Shown here piece after piece: positions 25,838 to 39,821 of a stretch of DNA of 64,000 bases (within the stretch, counting starts at the first letter, position 1; every line of letters starts with the position of its first letter). The notes under the pieces were generated by a model. That model saw only the letters and a program-made list of their open reading frames with translations. It made no database searches and had not been told where the DNA came from. The translations under genes and the position numbers were made by a program. This DNA comes from Gaeumannomyces sp. JS-464. Its lineage: Eukaryota > Ascomycota > Sordariomycetes > Magnaporthales > Magnaporthaceae. The stretch is from positions 930,001 to 994,000 of the forward strand of contig NGZR01000004.1 of the NCBI GenBank assembly GCA_002197995.1. Direction: 5' to 3'.

Positions 25838-27547
25838 CGAAAGGAGGGGGGAGAGCGAGTGTTATGCCCAGGGACAGGAGGTCACAGATGGATCCTGGTC
25901 TCATTCCAGAAGAAAGAGAGAAGATGAAAAAGAGGCCCAAGGTCCTTGATAAAGAGCACAGCACTCGGAAGGATGCGTCGGTCAGTGTGTGGGTGTGTGC
26001 GTTTGTGTGTTATTTCAAGCCCAGGCTGTGGGCGAGAAAACGAGCGAAGGATCGACTGGGCTGTGTGCACCACTTGGCCACCGTTGAACCGTTGACCTGG
26101 GTGCAGATGGCGCCTTGTTTGGTCCGAAGTGAGGGTAGACTTGTGCGTCAGCGCTGTTGTTTGGGATCGGCGGCAGAGGGCGCAAGACAGGGTGGAGGTG
26201 CATGGATAGACGAATGCAGGAAGGACAGAGGGGCTGTGGTATGAGGGACGAGACGTAAGGATGGATAAGATGGCGCTCCTGGTGAGAATCAGCGCGCATG
26301 CATGGGTGACGAGCTGGGGAACGGACGACTTCCGAAGAGGACGATTTGAAGGATCGGGAAAAAGTCAGGGCACTTGATTCTCATATAACCGGGAATATAA
26401 GAGAAACAGACAGCTCAGTAGAGGCAGGCGTAGGGCTCGCATCATGGTGGGAGAGGCGGTACCGAGATGCTTCCTAGGTATCCGTTGCACATATTATCCC
26501 ACACCACTAACACGCTCGCCGACCTGTGGATACAAAGCTCTTCATCAGTGGGGAGGAGAAGGTCATTGCGCCAATGACTCGAATGTCAAGGGTAGCTAGT
26601 CGGGAAGTTCGTTGCCGTATCGAGCAAAGGCATGGGGAGGCAGGGGGTCGGCCCACACCTCTAGCCTAGCCAGGTTGTTGACATTGCCAAGCCGCGATGG
26701 GATGTGCAAGGACCAGGGACATTGGGTACCCATGTATCGCGCCAGCGAGAGTACGTACTTGCCGCTGGTACCGTACTCGGAGAAGGAAACACCTACCGTA
26801 TCGGTTGGAGTGTCTTCGACTCACTTGGCGCAGCAGAAAGGGAGATATGAGGGACAACGTGGGCATGGAGGACAGCAGAGAGGGCACGTGGAATCGACGA
26901 CAGCAAACAGAGAGGATGCTAAACTACAGCATAGGATCATGTGCGGGAAGTGAGAGGAACACGGAGAATGGGTGGGTGGGAGGCAGGCACCCAAGCTACG
27001 TGCGAAGGCGAGCAGGAGGCAGGCGTCGGCAAGCGTCGTACTCGCCCGCAGGGATAGGATACACAGGTCGGGCAGGTGGGCAGACCGGGACAGCGCTGCG
27101 AGGATCGGACAGGAACCACACCATAGAGGCCAAGGAGTGAGATCTCGGAGGGGGTCGATGATATCGAGCACTTGCACGAGCCAGACGCAGACGCAGACCC
27201 AGAGTGGGGCATGGCAAACGCTGTATGGAAGAGCTGGGACGATGGCACGGTAGATAGGGAGGTGGTCTGTATGTACGTGTATGTGTATGTACGCAGGCGC
27301 CCTTGTGAGCCAAAGCCCAGCGAGAAACGAGGTCGAGAGGCCGCAGAAAAGTGTCGAGCACGCCTGCAGGGGAGGGATCCCACAGCCGCGATTGACAAAG
27401 AGACGGACCCATATCCGCAGGCAGGCTCAGACTTTTCCTGTTTTCTTTTCGTTTTTGGAACTTTACCAAAGATAGCACAGGCGGCCCGGTGGGCGGTCAG
27501 ACGCCTTGCAGAGTACGAAAACAGGCTAGCCCTGGGCTGCCCAGAGA

Positions 27548-27672
27548 GTAGGTACCTAGATACTTCCATGGGGAGCAGAGGTCGTCAGTTCCCACACAAG
27601 AGCTCAGAGGGCCATGACTTGGAAGGCCGTCCAAAAACCCGGCCCAGGCAGGTACCTACCGTAGGTACCCAG
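27548..27672. repeat. TAGGTACC/GGTACCTA motif pair, upstream of CMR1
   Basis: TAGGTACCTAGATA occurs at about 27548, and a second group (CAGGTACCTACC, then GTAGGTACCC) at about 27648-27672. The words are palindromic GGTACC cores with TA-rich flanks, as at 19350-19405. They lie 1.7-1.8 kb upstream of the CMR1 start. Confidence 0.55.
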
Positions 27673-29128
27673 GGATGCACATCCAGGCGCATGCTTCCCT
27701 GGACTGCGCGCAGCCGTCCCAAAAGAGAGTACGGGCTTGGCCCGGGCTGACGGAACAGCCGGCAGCGAGTGTTTAGAGACGACGAGCAGGCACTATTCCG
27801 AGATAGATTGGGACAGGGTCGGGCCATTTGCGAACACTCGGGACCAGACGACAAAGAGCACGCAGGACCTGGCCTGGTGCCACTCCCCACCCCCACTCTG
27901 GCGCCGCGTGCGGAGGAGCGCGTAGGAGGGGATGGGGAGCGATAGCAGGTGCTAGCCTGGAGCCCTAGGTCGTGGCCGGTCTGCTGGGGATCGGCGTAGC
28001 GACAAAAGGAAGAAAGAATCGAAGAGAAGCAAGCGATGGCAGCCAGATTTCGACGTCAGAGCGGCTGTAGGCAATTGGAGGGTGGGTTTAGCAGTCGCCG
28101 GCATGGATGAAAGCCACAGATCAGCCAGGAACACTGGTGAGGGAGGGGGGTGTCTCTAGCAGGGGAGCGCCCCTTGACTTGTGGAGGGGACACGGCGCAA
28201 AGCTGGGTGAGACGACACAGGGAAGAGGTGAGTCCTCACTCTCCCAGGTGGTGTGTGGCGGCACAGAATCGACACCAGGAACAGGGCTAAAAGGGCCCTT
28301 GCTTGCCCAGCGGCGCCAGCGAGGGCGAACGTCACACTCCTCAGGAACCGCGGGATTGCAGTTGAGCCGTCAGAGCGCGGAGCAGAGGCGATAGGCTGCC
28401 ATTTTGCCAGTTGTCCAAGGTCGGCCATGGATGTATCGAGTGTAGTGCGAACTAAGTCCATGCAAGGTTCGGTGCTGTCTCCAAGGGCCCTGGTCGATCA
28501 GCCGTGTGTTTTCTTGGGTGTTTGGCGCGGCAGGGCCACCTCCCGCCGAGGGAGCAAATGACCCACCACCCGCCGCCGCTGGGCAAACGATTGACATTGC
28601 CTGCCTGCTACGGTCACACCCCGCCCTCCCCTCCAGCACTCGAGGCTGGCCACGCCCCCACCAACATCACCTCTATGTGGGCCTGGACCAGCGAGCGTGC
28701 TTGTATTCCCCCGGCGTATGGGCTGGCAGCTCGGGACGAGCCTGCAGGTATCACCACCTCCATTGGTGGTACGTACATGCACCTCCTCCACCAGCTCCAC
28801 TGTTCTCTCGGGTTGTCTACGCGAACACCGCCGAGAGCGAATCAGCAGGCAGACACAGCATGAAGGGGGAGCTTGGGGGAGCCATCGGGTAGCAGCAGGC
28901 AGAATTGCGACTTATTGGGTCGCACAACCTCCACTGGCGTCCTGCGCCGGCGCAGATGATGGATTTCCATTCATTCATTGCCGAGTTATCGCATCCCAAC
29001 GACGGGAGGCGGAAGGCGCCCGCGTCGTCCAGGTCGGTCGAAAAATGCGTCGTTTCGGAATGCGAATTCGATTCGATATTGAGGAGGGAGTGGGAAACTC
29101 TGTTGTTCTTTTCTTCTCTTTTCTTTTC

Positions 29129-29151
29129 TTTTTTTTTTTTTTTTTTTTTTT
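29129..29151. repeat. Poly-T run, 23 bases, with TTTTC flank
   Basis: A simple T run that follows a TTCTTTTC-type pyrimidine stretch. Confidence 0.85.
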
Positions 29152-29915
29152 CTTTCTGTGTCGACGGGTCAGTCAAACTCATGGATCCATCTACTTCCCA
29201 ATTCCTGGGCTGCAAGCACATACCCCAACGACGCCCCCACTTCCATGAGGTGAGCTGAGTGAGGAAGGGCTGGGAGGATTTGGCTCTCACCCCGCGGGGG
29301 AGGCAGCCTCACTCACCATCCGTCATCACCAGCACACATGTAATCCAGCATGTGGAGCGAGAAGCATCGCTTCCCTGCCGGTTGCAGTCTTGATACCTAA
29401 AGTGGTGACGCATCACCAAAAAGAAATTGGCGGTAAAGAAAAAATGATGGCGGTATGCAAATCGATCCCATGCCCATGCAGATTGTTTTCTGTCTTTGGT
29501 TTTTTTTTTTTCGTTTCTTTTGCAATGCAGCTTCATTCTTTTCCTTTCTCGGCTTTTGTTCAGGCCCAAAGTCTAGGCCTTGCTGTTTTGGGGCTTGTTG
29601 GAGATGGGGCTATTCCGTTCCTGGTAGCTTCCACATCACAAGTGTGGACGGATAAGTGCATACGGCCTGTCAAAGTGGACGCGAATCCAAAAGCTCACAA
29701 AAATGGATGAGGATGATCGACACCTCTCGGGTCACGTGTGGGCGCGAGCACCTCTTCCCGAATCATTGATCTGGAACAATAGGATGGACCTGCGCACGTC
29801 AACCAGCCAAGTGAGTGCCTAGGCCTTATTCTGATCAGACACACCCTAGCAAGCGGGGTGAAATAGCTGCTGAATACTCTCCTCAAGTTGCGCCACTTAT
29901 AAGATGAACGGTACT

Positions 29916-29955
29916 TTTGTCTTTCTTTCTTTCTTTCTTTTTTTTTTTTTTTTCC
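29916..29955. repeat. TTTC microsatellite running into poly-T
   Basis: About six CTTT units lead into a T-rich run. More CTT/CCTT repeats follow to about 30055. Confidence 0.8.
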
Positions 29956-30427
29956 TCTTCCTCCCTTTATTTCTCACTCTCTTTCTCTTTGCATTACGTA
30001 CCAATACACTGTTATTCACACCCCTTTTCCTTCCTTCCTTCCTTTTTTTTTTTTCCTACAACAGAGTATGAGTCCAGCCTCGCTTCAGCATTTCGGAGGA
30101 GTAGGTAAATATGCCCTGGCTGGTGGTGCGTGTGTGGCTTTTCGAGACATGTTGCCGACAACGGAATCGCGTCTTCCTAGCGTCGCGGATTCGTGCGAAT
30201 GAAAACACGACAGGGGCTGGTGGTCGTGCGTGGTGTGTCTGCGCGTACGTGACGGCATGTGGGGATCTGGAGAGAACTAAAAATAATAAGCTTTTGTGTT
30301 TTCTTCCCTCCTCTCACGCTCACCTGCGCACAAGCCAGAAAATATTTTCCAAACATGGAACCAAGAAAAAAAATCCCCTCGTTTGGTGGTTGGTGAGACC
30401 TATGACCGTCCGACATATCTCTCCGCG

Positions 30428-30452
30428 CTGCTGTTGCTGTTGCTGCTGCTGC
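30428..30452. repeat. CTG/TTG triplet repeat
   Basis: Interrupted CTG and TTG triplets in apparently non-coding DNA. Confidence 0.7.
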
Positions 30453-33400
30453 GCCGCCCACACGGTTGTTCCTCCTCGGCAGTCAGCCAACACCGCCTCG
30501 ACCGACAAAAGGCGGCTGTCACGGCAGTCGATAAGCATACCTGGGCAAAAACGGCGTCGATGGTGGCCCCTGACAGGTTGGGTATCGATGCGCAGGCGCT
30601 TGGAGGCAGTGATCGGCGCCCGCTTTTCTCAGCCGCACCAACAGGCAGGACGCCTACGCATACGGATCAGAGGGGGGCCGGAGGCTTGCCGCGGCTGTGT
30701 CTTGAGAGCGCGGCAGTTCAGAAAGGTTCAATGGAAAACAAACAAAAACGGTCACGGATAGCGCCTATAAGTCGTGGGCACTCGAGGCGGGCCGCCGTCA
30801 TCGCACTTCGTTGATCATTGATTGGTTCTTGTGGTCTTGCCCCATGTATTTTGTTTCCGGTCCCGGATTCTGGTGTAGGCAGGATGCTTGCCAACAGCCG
30901 CTGCTGGCTTGGTACCATGCCGACACAAGTCGGTACGCAACAAAGCTCATCCTGGCTCACACGAGGTTGGCAAGTCTGTCCCTCCCGGAGCAAGCGTGGG
31001 ATAGCCCGGGCTGAGAAGCCTGATGGCCGGGCCGCGCACCGTGTGGCACGTGTCAGCTGGCTCGCCGCCTTTCTCCCCACGTCATCCCACTGGCTAGCTG
31101 CGTCGTTTCGGTCGGTTTCAGGACATCGGAAACAGAAATGGCAATGATTGCGAGCGGCGGGCAGCCTGTTATTGCCATCATCGCATTTTGTCCCAATACA
31201 CACAAGTGGTGGCGCCGGTCTGGCGGCAATGTGTTTTTGTTTGGTATCCAAATGTGTTTCTTTTGTTTTGTGCCATTCTCTGACTATTGCCGACTGTCTC
31301 GCGCTGAGCACCATAAAGCCGCCGTCACGGTGACGCTCACAATCTCACAGATCCACTAGTCAGGGGGAGGTGAACAAGCATAAAAACGAGTTCCCTGTGG
31401 GCGAACGCAAGGACTTGTCCGTGTTCGTCCTCGACTTTCCATGGGCCCTCTGGAAGGGTAACCACCCAGGCCGAGAGAAAAACCTGAAGCCGACTAACAA
31501 GCTCAGCACGAGCAGACCTGGGCAGGGGTAAATTGCAATCGCCGTTCGAACCATTGCAATCTTTGTGGTCACACCGCCTTTCATTGTTTCACCAACCAGC
31601 GGGCGGGCGGCGCGGCCGTGCGCATCCGATGTACTAGAAGAAGAAAGGAAGAGAAAGGCCCTTTGATGACATGGTCGGGACCGAGCGACGGTTATTGGCG
31701 TCCGTCGGCGTTTTTTTTTTTTTCTTTTTTGGAGTAGCCTTGGCGCGCTAATGCAGCGCCACCCTGCGCTGGACTTTGGGCCTCGCGGCCTGCAGGCGGG
31801 GAGGCTGAAAGAAACTCAGGGCGGTCGTCCCGGCCCAGGGAATGCGGGCGCGGATCGCCAGTTGCGCCGAGACTATTGAATGCATCTCTGCGCCGCCAAG
31901 GCCGCGGGGCGACTGTGGGGCTTGGGCCCAAGTCTGAGCAGCTTGGCTTGACAAAGCGACTGGACACGGGGTTGGAGGTGTAGGCGGCGATCTCTGCGCG
32001 CGCGCGAACAACGCATGCAGAACCCGGTCTGCCCCTGCTCGGGTCATCTCTGCCCCGGAGCGCCACAGAGTGGTTGGGCTAGCCAGGGGTAGGAGAGGGA
32101 TGCCAGAGGATGCACGATACTGGGGTCTTTGGGGAAGGGCAGAAGACAGAGGGGAAGAAACGCCAACGGTTGGTTCCACCGTGTAAGTGGCTGAGGTCTG
32201 TGCCGAAATGTGCTGCGCTAGGCGTTCGTATTGGGCTGCCAGTAGCCGTCGCGGCCGAGATGTCCATCACGCCCCCGCTGAATGGCGATAAGGCGGTGCA
32301 ACGCGGGCAGCGCGCGTGGGCGGCTGCAACTTTGCAAACCATGGGGTGTTGTCTGTGTATGCGTGGGCGGGCGAGAAGATCCGATGTGGGCCCCATCCAT
32401 CGTCGCCTTCGAATTGGGAGGCTGCAGCGCAAAGGTTTGGGTCCCACTTCCGGGATATCCACGATAGGCTTCTGCGCCCGACAGGGCTGGTTGGGAGGGA
32501 TGATGCTTGGTAGGCTGGAGTGGGAGGTGGTGTGTGGCAGTCCTCCCACACCGATTGGAGCGATGGCTACAAGCAAGGGAACCGAGAGGGTGGGTAGGGG
32601 TGGTAGGAAACCCTGCGGCGATCGCCAATCTCGCTCGAGGGCATGCGAAAATCTGACAGAAAAAGAAGAAAGGAATGGGGGGTCACAAACGGTGCCAGCA
32701 AAGGCGACAACGGCCGTGGCCCGTGGTTGGTTCCAGCTCGCGGCGCAGGCGGGACAAAAGAGATGCGGCAGCAGCAGATTGCATGCCGGCCCCGGTCGGT
32801 CAAGTCTGTCGGTCGGCCGAAGCCCGCATTTAGGTCCTACCGGCCTGCGCTGCGTGGCGACCGGTCTGCATTCCTCGCAGGCCTTTCGTGTCGTGTTGTC
32901 GTTGCTGGGGTCTGGCCGTGTTCGTCCGTCTTCTGGCCTGTCAGCACCCACAGTGGTTGGGTCATCCCGCCCACTCCTACCACAGCACACATCTCGAGCG
33001 AATGCTGGTGTTTTTGCTTTGTTCTGTCGTGTCTTCCCCGAGAGCTCCCAACACTGCCGACCAGCGACAATATTGAGGAGTCAGAGTCAGCGTTGTCCAT
33101 CGCGTGCCTTCATCTTGGGTGCTGAGGGGTGGATTGAAATCTATCTCTGGCGGCGACATTGCTGTTTGTTCACAAGGGAGTGAGAGAAAAGGGGAGGAAA
33201 ATGGAAGAGAGAAAAAGAAAGCGCGGGCTGTGGAGGGCTTGCGTCGGCCGGCCAGGGCCGCTCTGAACAAATCTCCCCGTGTTGAAGGCAACACGACGAG
33301 ATGCTTCGGTGGGCAGCCCGTGTCGGCTTGTCTTATTGGCTGGTCTAGCTTGTCTCGTCTGGCCAGCTCGGAGGACAGCGATGAGGGCCTACCTCAGGGG

Positions 33401-36400
33401 AGTTCGGGCGATAACGCTGCATATGGAATGCACAATCAGTTCTCGCCCACGCTTGACAGCCCCTATCACTGCCAGATTGACGTTAGCACAGTTCTACCCA
33501 CATCAAGCCGACAGTATGTCTGTGATATTATGCTGCTTCGGCGCCCGCCGTCTTGCTGCCGCTGGAGTGTCTCGTCTTCTTGCTCCCCAATCCTCAACAC
33601 ACTCTATCCAGTGCACATCTGCCGTGACGTGCTTGACCGTTCTTGGGTAGAGTTGCCAATGAGGGGCACTTACTATCAGGCTGGCAAAAGCCGAGGGCTT
33701 GGCTTTTTTCGCTTCGGGGCTTGAAGGCTGCCTCTCTCAGCCTCCATCTGTTGATATTGAGCCGCCGCCAGCGCCCGCCACGGGCATTTGAATGCCGTCT
33801 TCCTCGGGTCGGTTCTTGGGCGGCCACCAAGCCCTGGTTTCTTTATGTGCGCCCTCCATTCCTTCCTGCGGACGGCACTGACTTGTTATGCTCCGCCCGT
33901 CCTCTCTCCTTCTGTTGGGACCAGGAGGCAGACAGGAGCAGTCTAGCCTGCCCTCGTCGCCTAGTCTTGGCATTCCTTCCCACGGACTTCGTTTTTTCCA
34001 CCTGCCCTCGCAACGTCCGGACCTCTCACCTTTCGGACCCCCAACTTGCTGCGCCTTGGGCTCCAGCGCCCATGGAAATGTCCGCAAATCGCAATCCTTC
34101 GCCTGACCGGTGATGGGCTGCGAACGGCCCCCGATCGGCAAGACTTTCCCAAGTACTGCTGTCCCCTCTGTAGATGCATGCATTGCGGCTTGCCTGCCTG
34201 GGCAAGGCTTGGGTGGACGGCTGGTCGTCCGGAGGCCTTTTTTCGGATCTCCGTCCGCGCCGCATCGCTCGCTGCTACCTCGCTGGCGACGATCTCGGTC
34301 TTGGCCGAAATTCGACGCCAGGCATGCCACATCCGTCCATCATGCGCCGCGAGCCTCGGGAAGTCGGGAGGCAGCAGCTCGTCCTACTGAAGCCGTTCGG
34401 ACGGACAGCAAAGTTGCGTCCGTTCTCGAGACTGTAGCCCAAGGCGCAAGCGGGCTGGAAGCTCAAGGTTGTCAATCCGTGCCAGAGAGCTGGCGTTCAA
34501 CCCCCAGTGGCTCCCCGCCAGGAACTACGCAATGAGCGTCCCTGGTCAAAAATATGTGCATTTGAGGGTTGCACAAGCGTCGGCGCTTGTCAAGCTCCGA
34601 CCTCCACTCTCCTGTGGACCCGACGTGTCTCCCTGGCAAGCACATCGGACATGCTAAGCACCGACTTCCTTGCAGATCCATATGCATGGGCCTGGCATAT
34701 TCCGACGCGTCGATGCTTTCATGGTTTTGATTTTCTTGGCCATCGCTTTTGGGCGCTGCTATCGCGGCATTGTCGGCCTCATATCTCGTTTTCCTGTTCT
34801 CGGGAAGCCTTGATGGACATTCCGGAGAGGTTGAGAGACGCGGAAGATACCGCTGGTCTCAAAGCCAATTGCCCTCAAAGTCAGTCAGGGGTTCGTTCCA
34901 CGACTCCTCCATCGGGAACACGCCGACTGGTTGAGCACAAGTCTCGGACCTCCTTTGTCTGTGTTTCTGTTGCGGAAGCGAGTTGCGAATGGGACCATTG
35001 ATGCCTGCCCCTGCCATCATCATGTCCGGCCGGACTTTCTTGGGGCACGGCTAGCCTGCTGGGACCGAGCCTGGCGGCTAATATCGAGCATTCTCATGCT
35101 CGCCCGTACATCCAGCGTTACACTGGCGCTATATCGGTGAGTCTCCATGCAACATATGCTGTCTTTTCTCTGTTTCAACCGCCGTTGCACCGGGCGATGT
35201 GAGACAGCAACGGCGATGCCAGTAGCCGCAAGTCCGTCCACCAACCGCGGGCCTCGGCGCCGAGACCGTTGAATAGATGAGCACGCCCAGCCTGCATATC
35301 GGCCCTGCTGCTCTACGCCGGCATTTTCCATGACGACGTACATCGCAGACGAAAGAGGATTGGGCCCAGCTATTCGTCTTGTCAGTCGACCTGTTGTTGC
35401 TTCTACTGCCCCCCTCATCGAGGCTTACGCAATGCAGATGACTCCGGAGAAGAATGAGTCCAGTCTAGGCATGCCAACAGGCATCCATCAACTCCACAAG
35501 GCGTCCCGGCCCATCTCCTCCCTGCGTTAATGAGGGCCTCATCCGTTCCTAAATGGGTATGGAGAACGGCGGAGTTCAGTCTGTCGGACAGCCTAACGAG
35601 GAGGAGATACAGAGGCTAAGGGTAACCGTGCCCCTCCCGCGATGTCACCTCGGTTCGGACGAGTACTAAGGCGCCGTGGCAAGTTAGTGGAAGCTGCGGG
35701 TCTGAAACGACGGCAGCAGCTATGAGGTGTGCGGCGCACCCTTTGGGGCTCACAAGAGCCAGCCACCACATCCCGTCTGTTGCTGTGTTCCTGGTTTTTG
35801 TCTCTTTCTGGGCCTATTATTGCTTCTGCCTGCCGCCATAGTCTTGAAACCCTGGCACACATACATAGGCACAAGACGGTTGCTTGCTTGATTTGCCAAA
35901 TTTTGCCGCTCACGTTGGGGACCGATCCGGGCGGCGGCTTGGTGACCGCCGCTGCTTCCTCATAACTCCCTACCCTATGTACACCGACATGGGCTATTTC
36001 GGTGCCGAGGGTTGCACCCACCCCTTTCCCGAACAGATATAGCATCACTGCCCACGGACGCGCGTTGGTGATGTATGTACACACTATAAACAAGCCAGCT
36101 GCAGCCCCCTAAGCTTGCCGCCCCCTCCTCGTATTCATCATCGGGGAGCCCTCGTGGTGGATTCCCATCCAACGGTGCTCTTTTAGTCCCTCTTTGCTTT
36201 TCCCTGTCGTATTTTCAAATAATCTCCGGTCGCCCCTCCTCTTGTTCATATCCATTCGGCCTTGGCGATTCGGTGTAGTCTACGAGGTTTAAAAGGTGGG
36301 TGGAGACTTTGAGCCTCCTCCCCCTCCCAGCAGCGCCTACCTCCGAGATCTGCACATCACCAACCCTGGGCGGGGAGGTAACTTCCGGACCACCGATGCC

Positions 36401-38689
36401 TCAGCCCAGGGTGATCGATACATATAACCACGGCCCCATCCACTGATGCCTTGCACACATTGTCGCCTCTGTCTTCGCCTCCGGTCCTACTGTCAAAGAG
36501 TCATTACCCCGCATGGGCTATCGGTCATCGTCGGGATCCAACAGCACTAGCAGCCGTGGCTTCTGAGGTGCCTTACACGACGCACTTCTATCCTTGGCCG
36601 TCTTCAACCATACCTGGACCTTGTTAGGATGATAGAGCGGCGTTGAGAACCCCGTGGAAGAGGAGGGGAGGCCTGACGATGGTCAGGAGAACTCACAGGT
36701 ACACCATGTGTGTGAGGATATCTGGGCAACCGATACGGCTCAGGGCCATAGAACGAGAAAGAGGGGGTACGTTGATGCAGTTAGCCGGGATATGATGGGA
36801 TTTCCGACTGCGCCGAACCCGGTCTATTCACTCGTCGATAACGATCCGCCTAACTCTCACGACGACCATGTGTGCCGGGACCTGTGACGCTGGGATGGAG
36901 AGGAAGAGGAGGGAAAGGGAACCTGTTCGAGACGGGGCTTCAGCTGGGAATAGTCCGTGTGGAAAGGCCGACAACGACATACTTGATATCCTCGCCCACC
37001 CCGGCCGGACATGCAACGCCAGCCCTCGTGGCGGAACCAGCGATACGGAGCGAGCCAGATATCACGGCGACAAGCACGCCACCCCCTTCAATCTTGCCAG
37101 CCAGCGTCTACTTGCCTCTCGACCGTCAGGCCCGCCACCCCCTATGGCCGCGTAAGGAGCACGCCATCCTTGGGTCGCCATTGACCGATCGAACGCTATC
37201 TTGAGGGGACTCTCACCTCTCATGAGAACTCAGACTCCGAGTGGATGAGAGGGGTAGGATTATGCAGGACCGACAGGCCGGTTCCCTAGGGCCAGCTTTT
37301 TTTTCGCCCGCGGGGTGGCGAATGGGTACTGACGTCTCGACGACTCTAACGTGTCTGGCTATATCGTCCCCAAGCCTACGGGATCGACAGCAAGGAACCC
37401 GAACCACCGTCAGCACCAGCGCTCCAGCTTCATCTCTGTACCGGGATTCAACGTCACCTGAAACGACCAAACACGAAGTGGAAGTGCTGGTTCTGCCACA
37501 GCAACCAAAGTCTTCGCCCATCCAGAGCCATTTGTGGACGGAGGTGGCCTCACAACACAGCCACCACCGACACAGGGTCCAAGCTGCGTCGAGAGCGCGA
37601 GGACTCAGCAGCACGGACACGGGGGCATTTTGGCCGAGACCAGACATACTTGGTTACATGGCGTTGGTCCTCAACCGCAAGCGTCGGATGGGAATTGCCT
37701 GTTCAATAGATGGGATTCGTCCAATGCGACAAGGCCATAGTCCAGTCGTGGACAATCCAGACCTTCGGGGTGCTTTTGCGTTGCCGCCAAGGCCGTCGGG
37801 GCAACCGGGCCCCAGATCGTGGGATAGGTAATACGGGATGGGACGGTCTGTGGCCAGACCTCAGTTGTCAATCATCCGGGCGTCTCTCCGCATGGCCTCT
37901 CCATGGTGTAGGTGAGCCGTGACCACTGTCTGGACTTTTTGTCTGGTGAACGAGCACTCTATCTGGAACGAGTTCAGTACGGCAAAAGAGCAGATGAAAT
38001 ACCAAAAGTATATAAACTGTGGCTGCTGTGAGCTGGGTGATGAAAAGCATCGGGTTTGGCGGTTTTTGACCCGTTGGCTCGTTCGTGGTCCCATCCCTCG
38101 TTCTCCAACAATCTGTCTTCTAACCCGGTTACACGGCACCGGGACCACATGGAATGCACATACAACGATGGGCTGTCTGCTTAAAGTGGCTCGGCTTATA
38201 GGGATGTGCTTACTATCCTGGAGAATTTCCACGAGCTCAAGAGTGGCCCCACGAGGCGTTGGCCCCAAGCTTTCCTAGGGAGCGGTCTCGTCTGAGATGG
38301 GCTCAACAACACCCAAGGTCAAACTTTGGATCTAGAAGAGGCCGCCCACTTTGACATGGGACGCTATTGTGCGCAGTTTCCTGGGGGCAGTTGTCGGGCA
38401 AACCCCGTATACTGGTACATATACATGCAGATCCTTGTGAGAAGATGGCAAGTCACATCGATACAAGGACAAGTGTGGTTCCATATACGTCTTGTAACCC
38501 TCGCAGCCCCACGCGACGCGGAAAGTTACGGTTCGGGATGTGAGCACCCAACGCGGGCAGGAACATGTGGACTCTGCGGCCGCCGCCGCGGAAGCGTACC
38601 CGACGGACCAATCCGCCCCGTTGGTGTGTGGCACCAGTCCGTTCTGCAAACAGAGCCGGTGACGAGGGTTCGCAGTCCGGGAGGCTTGA

Positions 38690-38715
38690 TCGCCGCCGCC
38701 GCCGCCGCGCCGCCA
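38690..38715. repeat. GCC triplet repeat
   Basis: About six to eight GCC units, nearly uninterrupted, in apparently non-coding DNA. Confidence 0.75.
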
Positions 38716-39821
38716 AGCCATGATTCCAGACACCCACCCCCCGTGGCCTAGCGTCGGAGCTTTGCTATATCAGACGTTGACGGCAGGCCGTGACAGGATC
38801 CTTTCGGCTCCACCTTCCCTCTGGCGTCTAGACTGTCTCAATTCGGTCACATGGGCTTGATGGCGGCAAATGTGTCGCTAAGGGACTCTGCCTCCTAATC
38901 ATTACCGAACCAACAGCCCCAAACTCTAACTCCAATAATCAGAAGGTAGAAAAACAGAGAGGACAGCTCATACTGATTGCGTGGACGAATCTAGATGGCT
39001 AAAGTCACCGGATGAGTTCCCAGTTGGCATGTCCTGAAAATAATATCACAGACTTTGGGAGAGGTCTGGTGATCAGCCGAAGGCCCGTCGGGAGCCTGCG
39101 GTTAGATAGCAAGACCTGGGATCAGTCACATGGGACCAAAAACACGGTAAACACCAACATCAATGGTTGTGATGAATTCCGCGGAACACGGCCTAGTCGA
39201 GGCATCAATCATCATGGTTCGTTCGGTGACTGGTGGAGCCGCGTGTCTCCAGCTAGTCGAAACGCTCGCGCCTGCTAGGTCGATGGCCCCGCTCGATACG
39301 CTCACGCCCTCCATCTGAGTCGACTGGGGATTATATGATCATATGGGTCATGTAGGTAGGTGTACCTGATGCACTCGAATGTGGCACTTTTGAGCCATCA
39401 TCTTGTGTCCGGGCCTTGCTTTGGGTAACGACGTTCCCAAGTGGTGCATAGTTGTAAATTTCCGTTTCGAGCAAAGTTTCTCAAGCTTGGAAATCTAGGA
39501 AAGAAGGTATTCAAGAGGGCAAAGCGCGAATAGCCGCACGGATCATGAGCGAGTTGCCTCAACTCGCAACGAGAGTGCGGCGACGACGTCGAGGTGTTGT
39601 TGCTGTCTATGCAAACCCAGGTATCCACCTAAAGTTCGACGACAGTGACAACGAGCTCGTCGGATACTCAAGAATTGCGCATATCAATACACCTATCATT
39701 AAATCTCGATGACTCGTCGAGCACAGTGGCTGAATTCAAGGCCCGAGGATATCTGCGGGACGCGTCATGTCTTGCGCCGAGCCCGCTGACACAGACTCCG
39801 GAAATGCATCTGCTAGGACAT

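Larger units (their letters stand above)
25838..39821. other. 14-kb stretch upstream of the CMR1-type gene without a recognisable gene
   Basis: The first kilobases to the right of 25837 should hold the CMR1 promoter and leader. The remainder has many short frames on both strands but none with family motifs or convincing splice structure. It carries GGTACC/TAGGTA clusters at 27548-27672, polypyrimidine and TTTC repeats at 29101-29960, CTG-type triplets at 30428-30452 and GCC triplets at 38690-38715. It could contain long non-coding RNAs or a gene with many small exons that I missed. Confidence 0.5.

Noticed and set aside
32110..33183. 357-codon open frame on the plus strand, opposed by a 303-codon frame on the minus strand
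   Set aside because: Both run through the same GC-rich DNA, with arginine/proline/glycine-rich, motif-free translations. Paired open frames like this arise from GC skew of stop codons. Neither shows a family motif or splice structure.
37241..37831. 196-codon frame in the region upstream of CMR1
   Set aside because: No recognisable domain; rich in Ser/Arg/Pro/His as expected from random GC-rich sequence.
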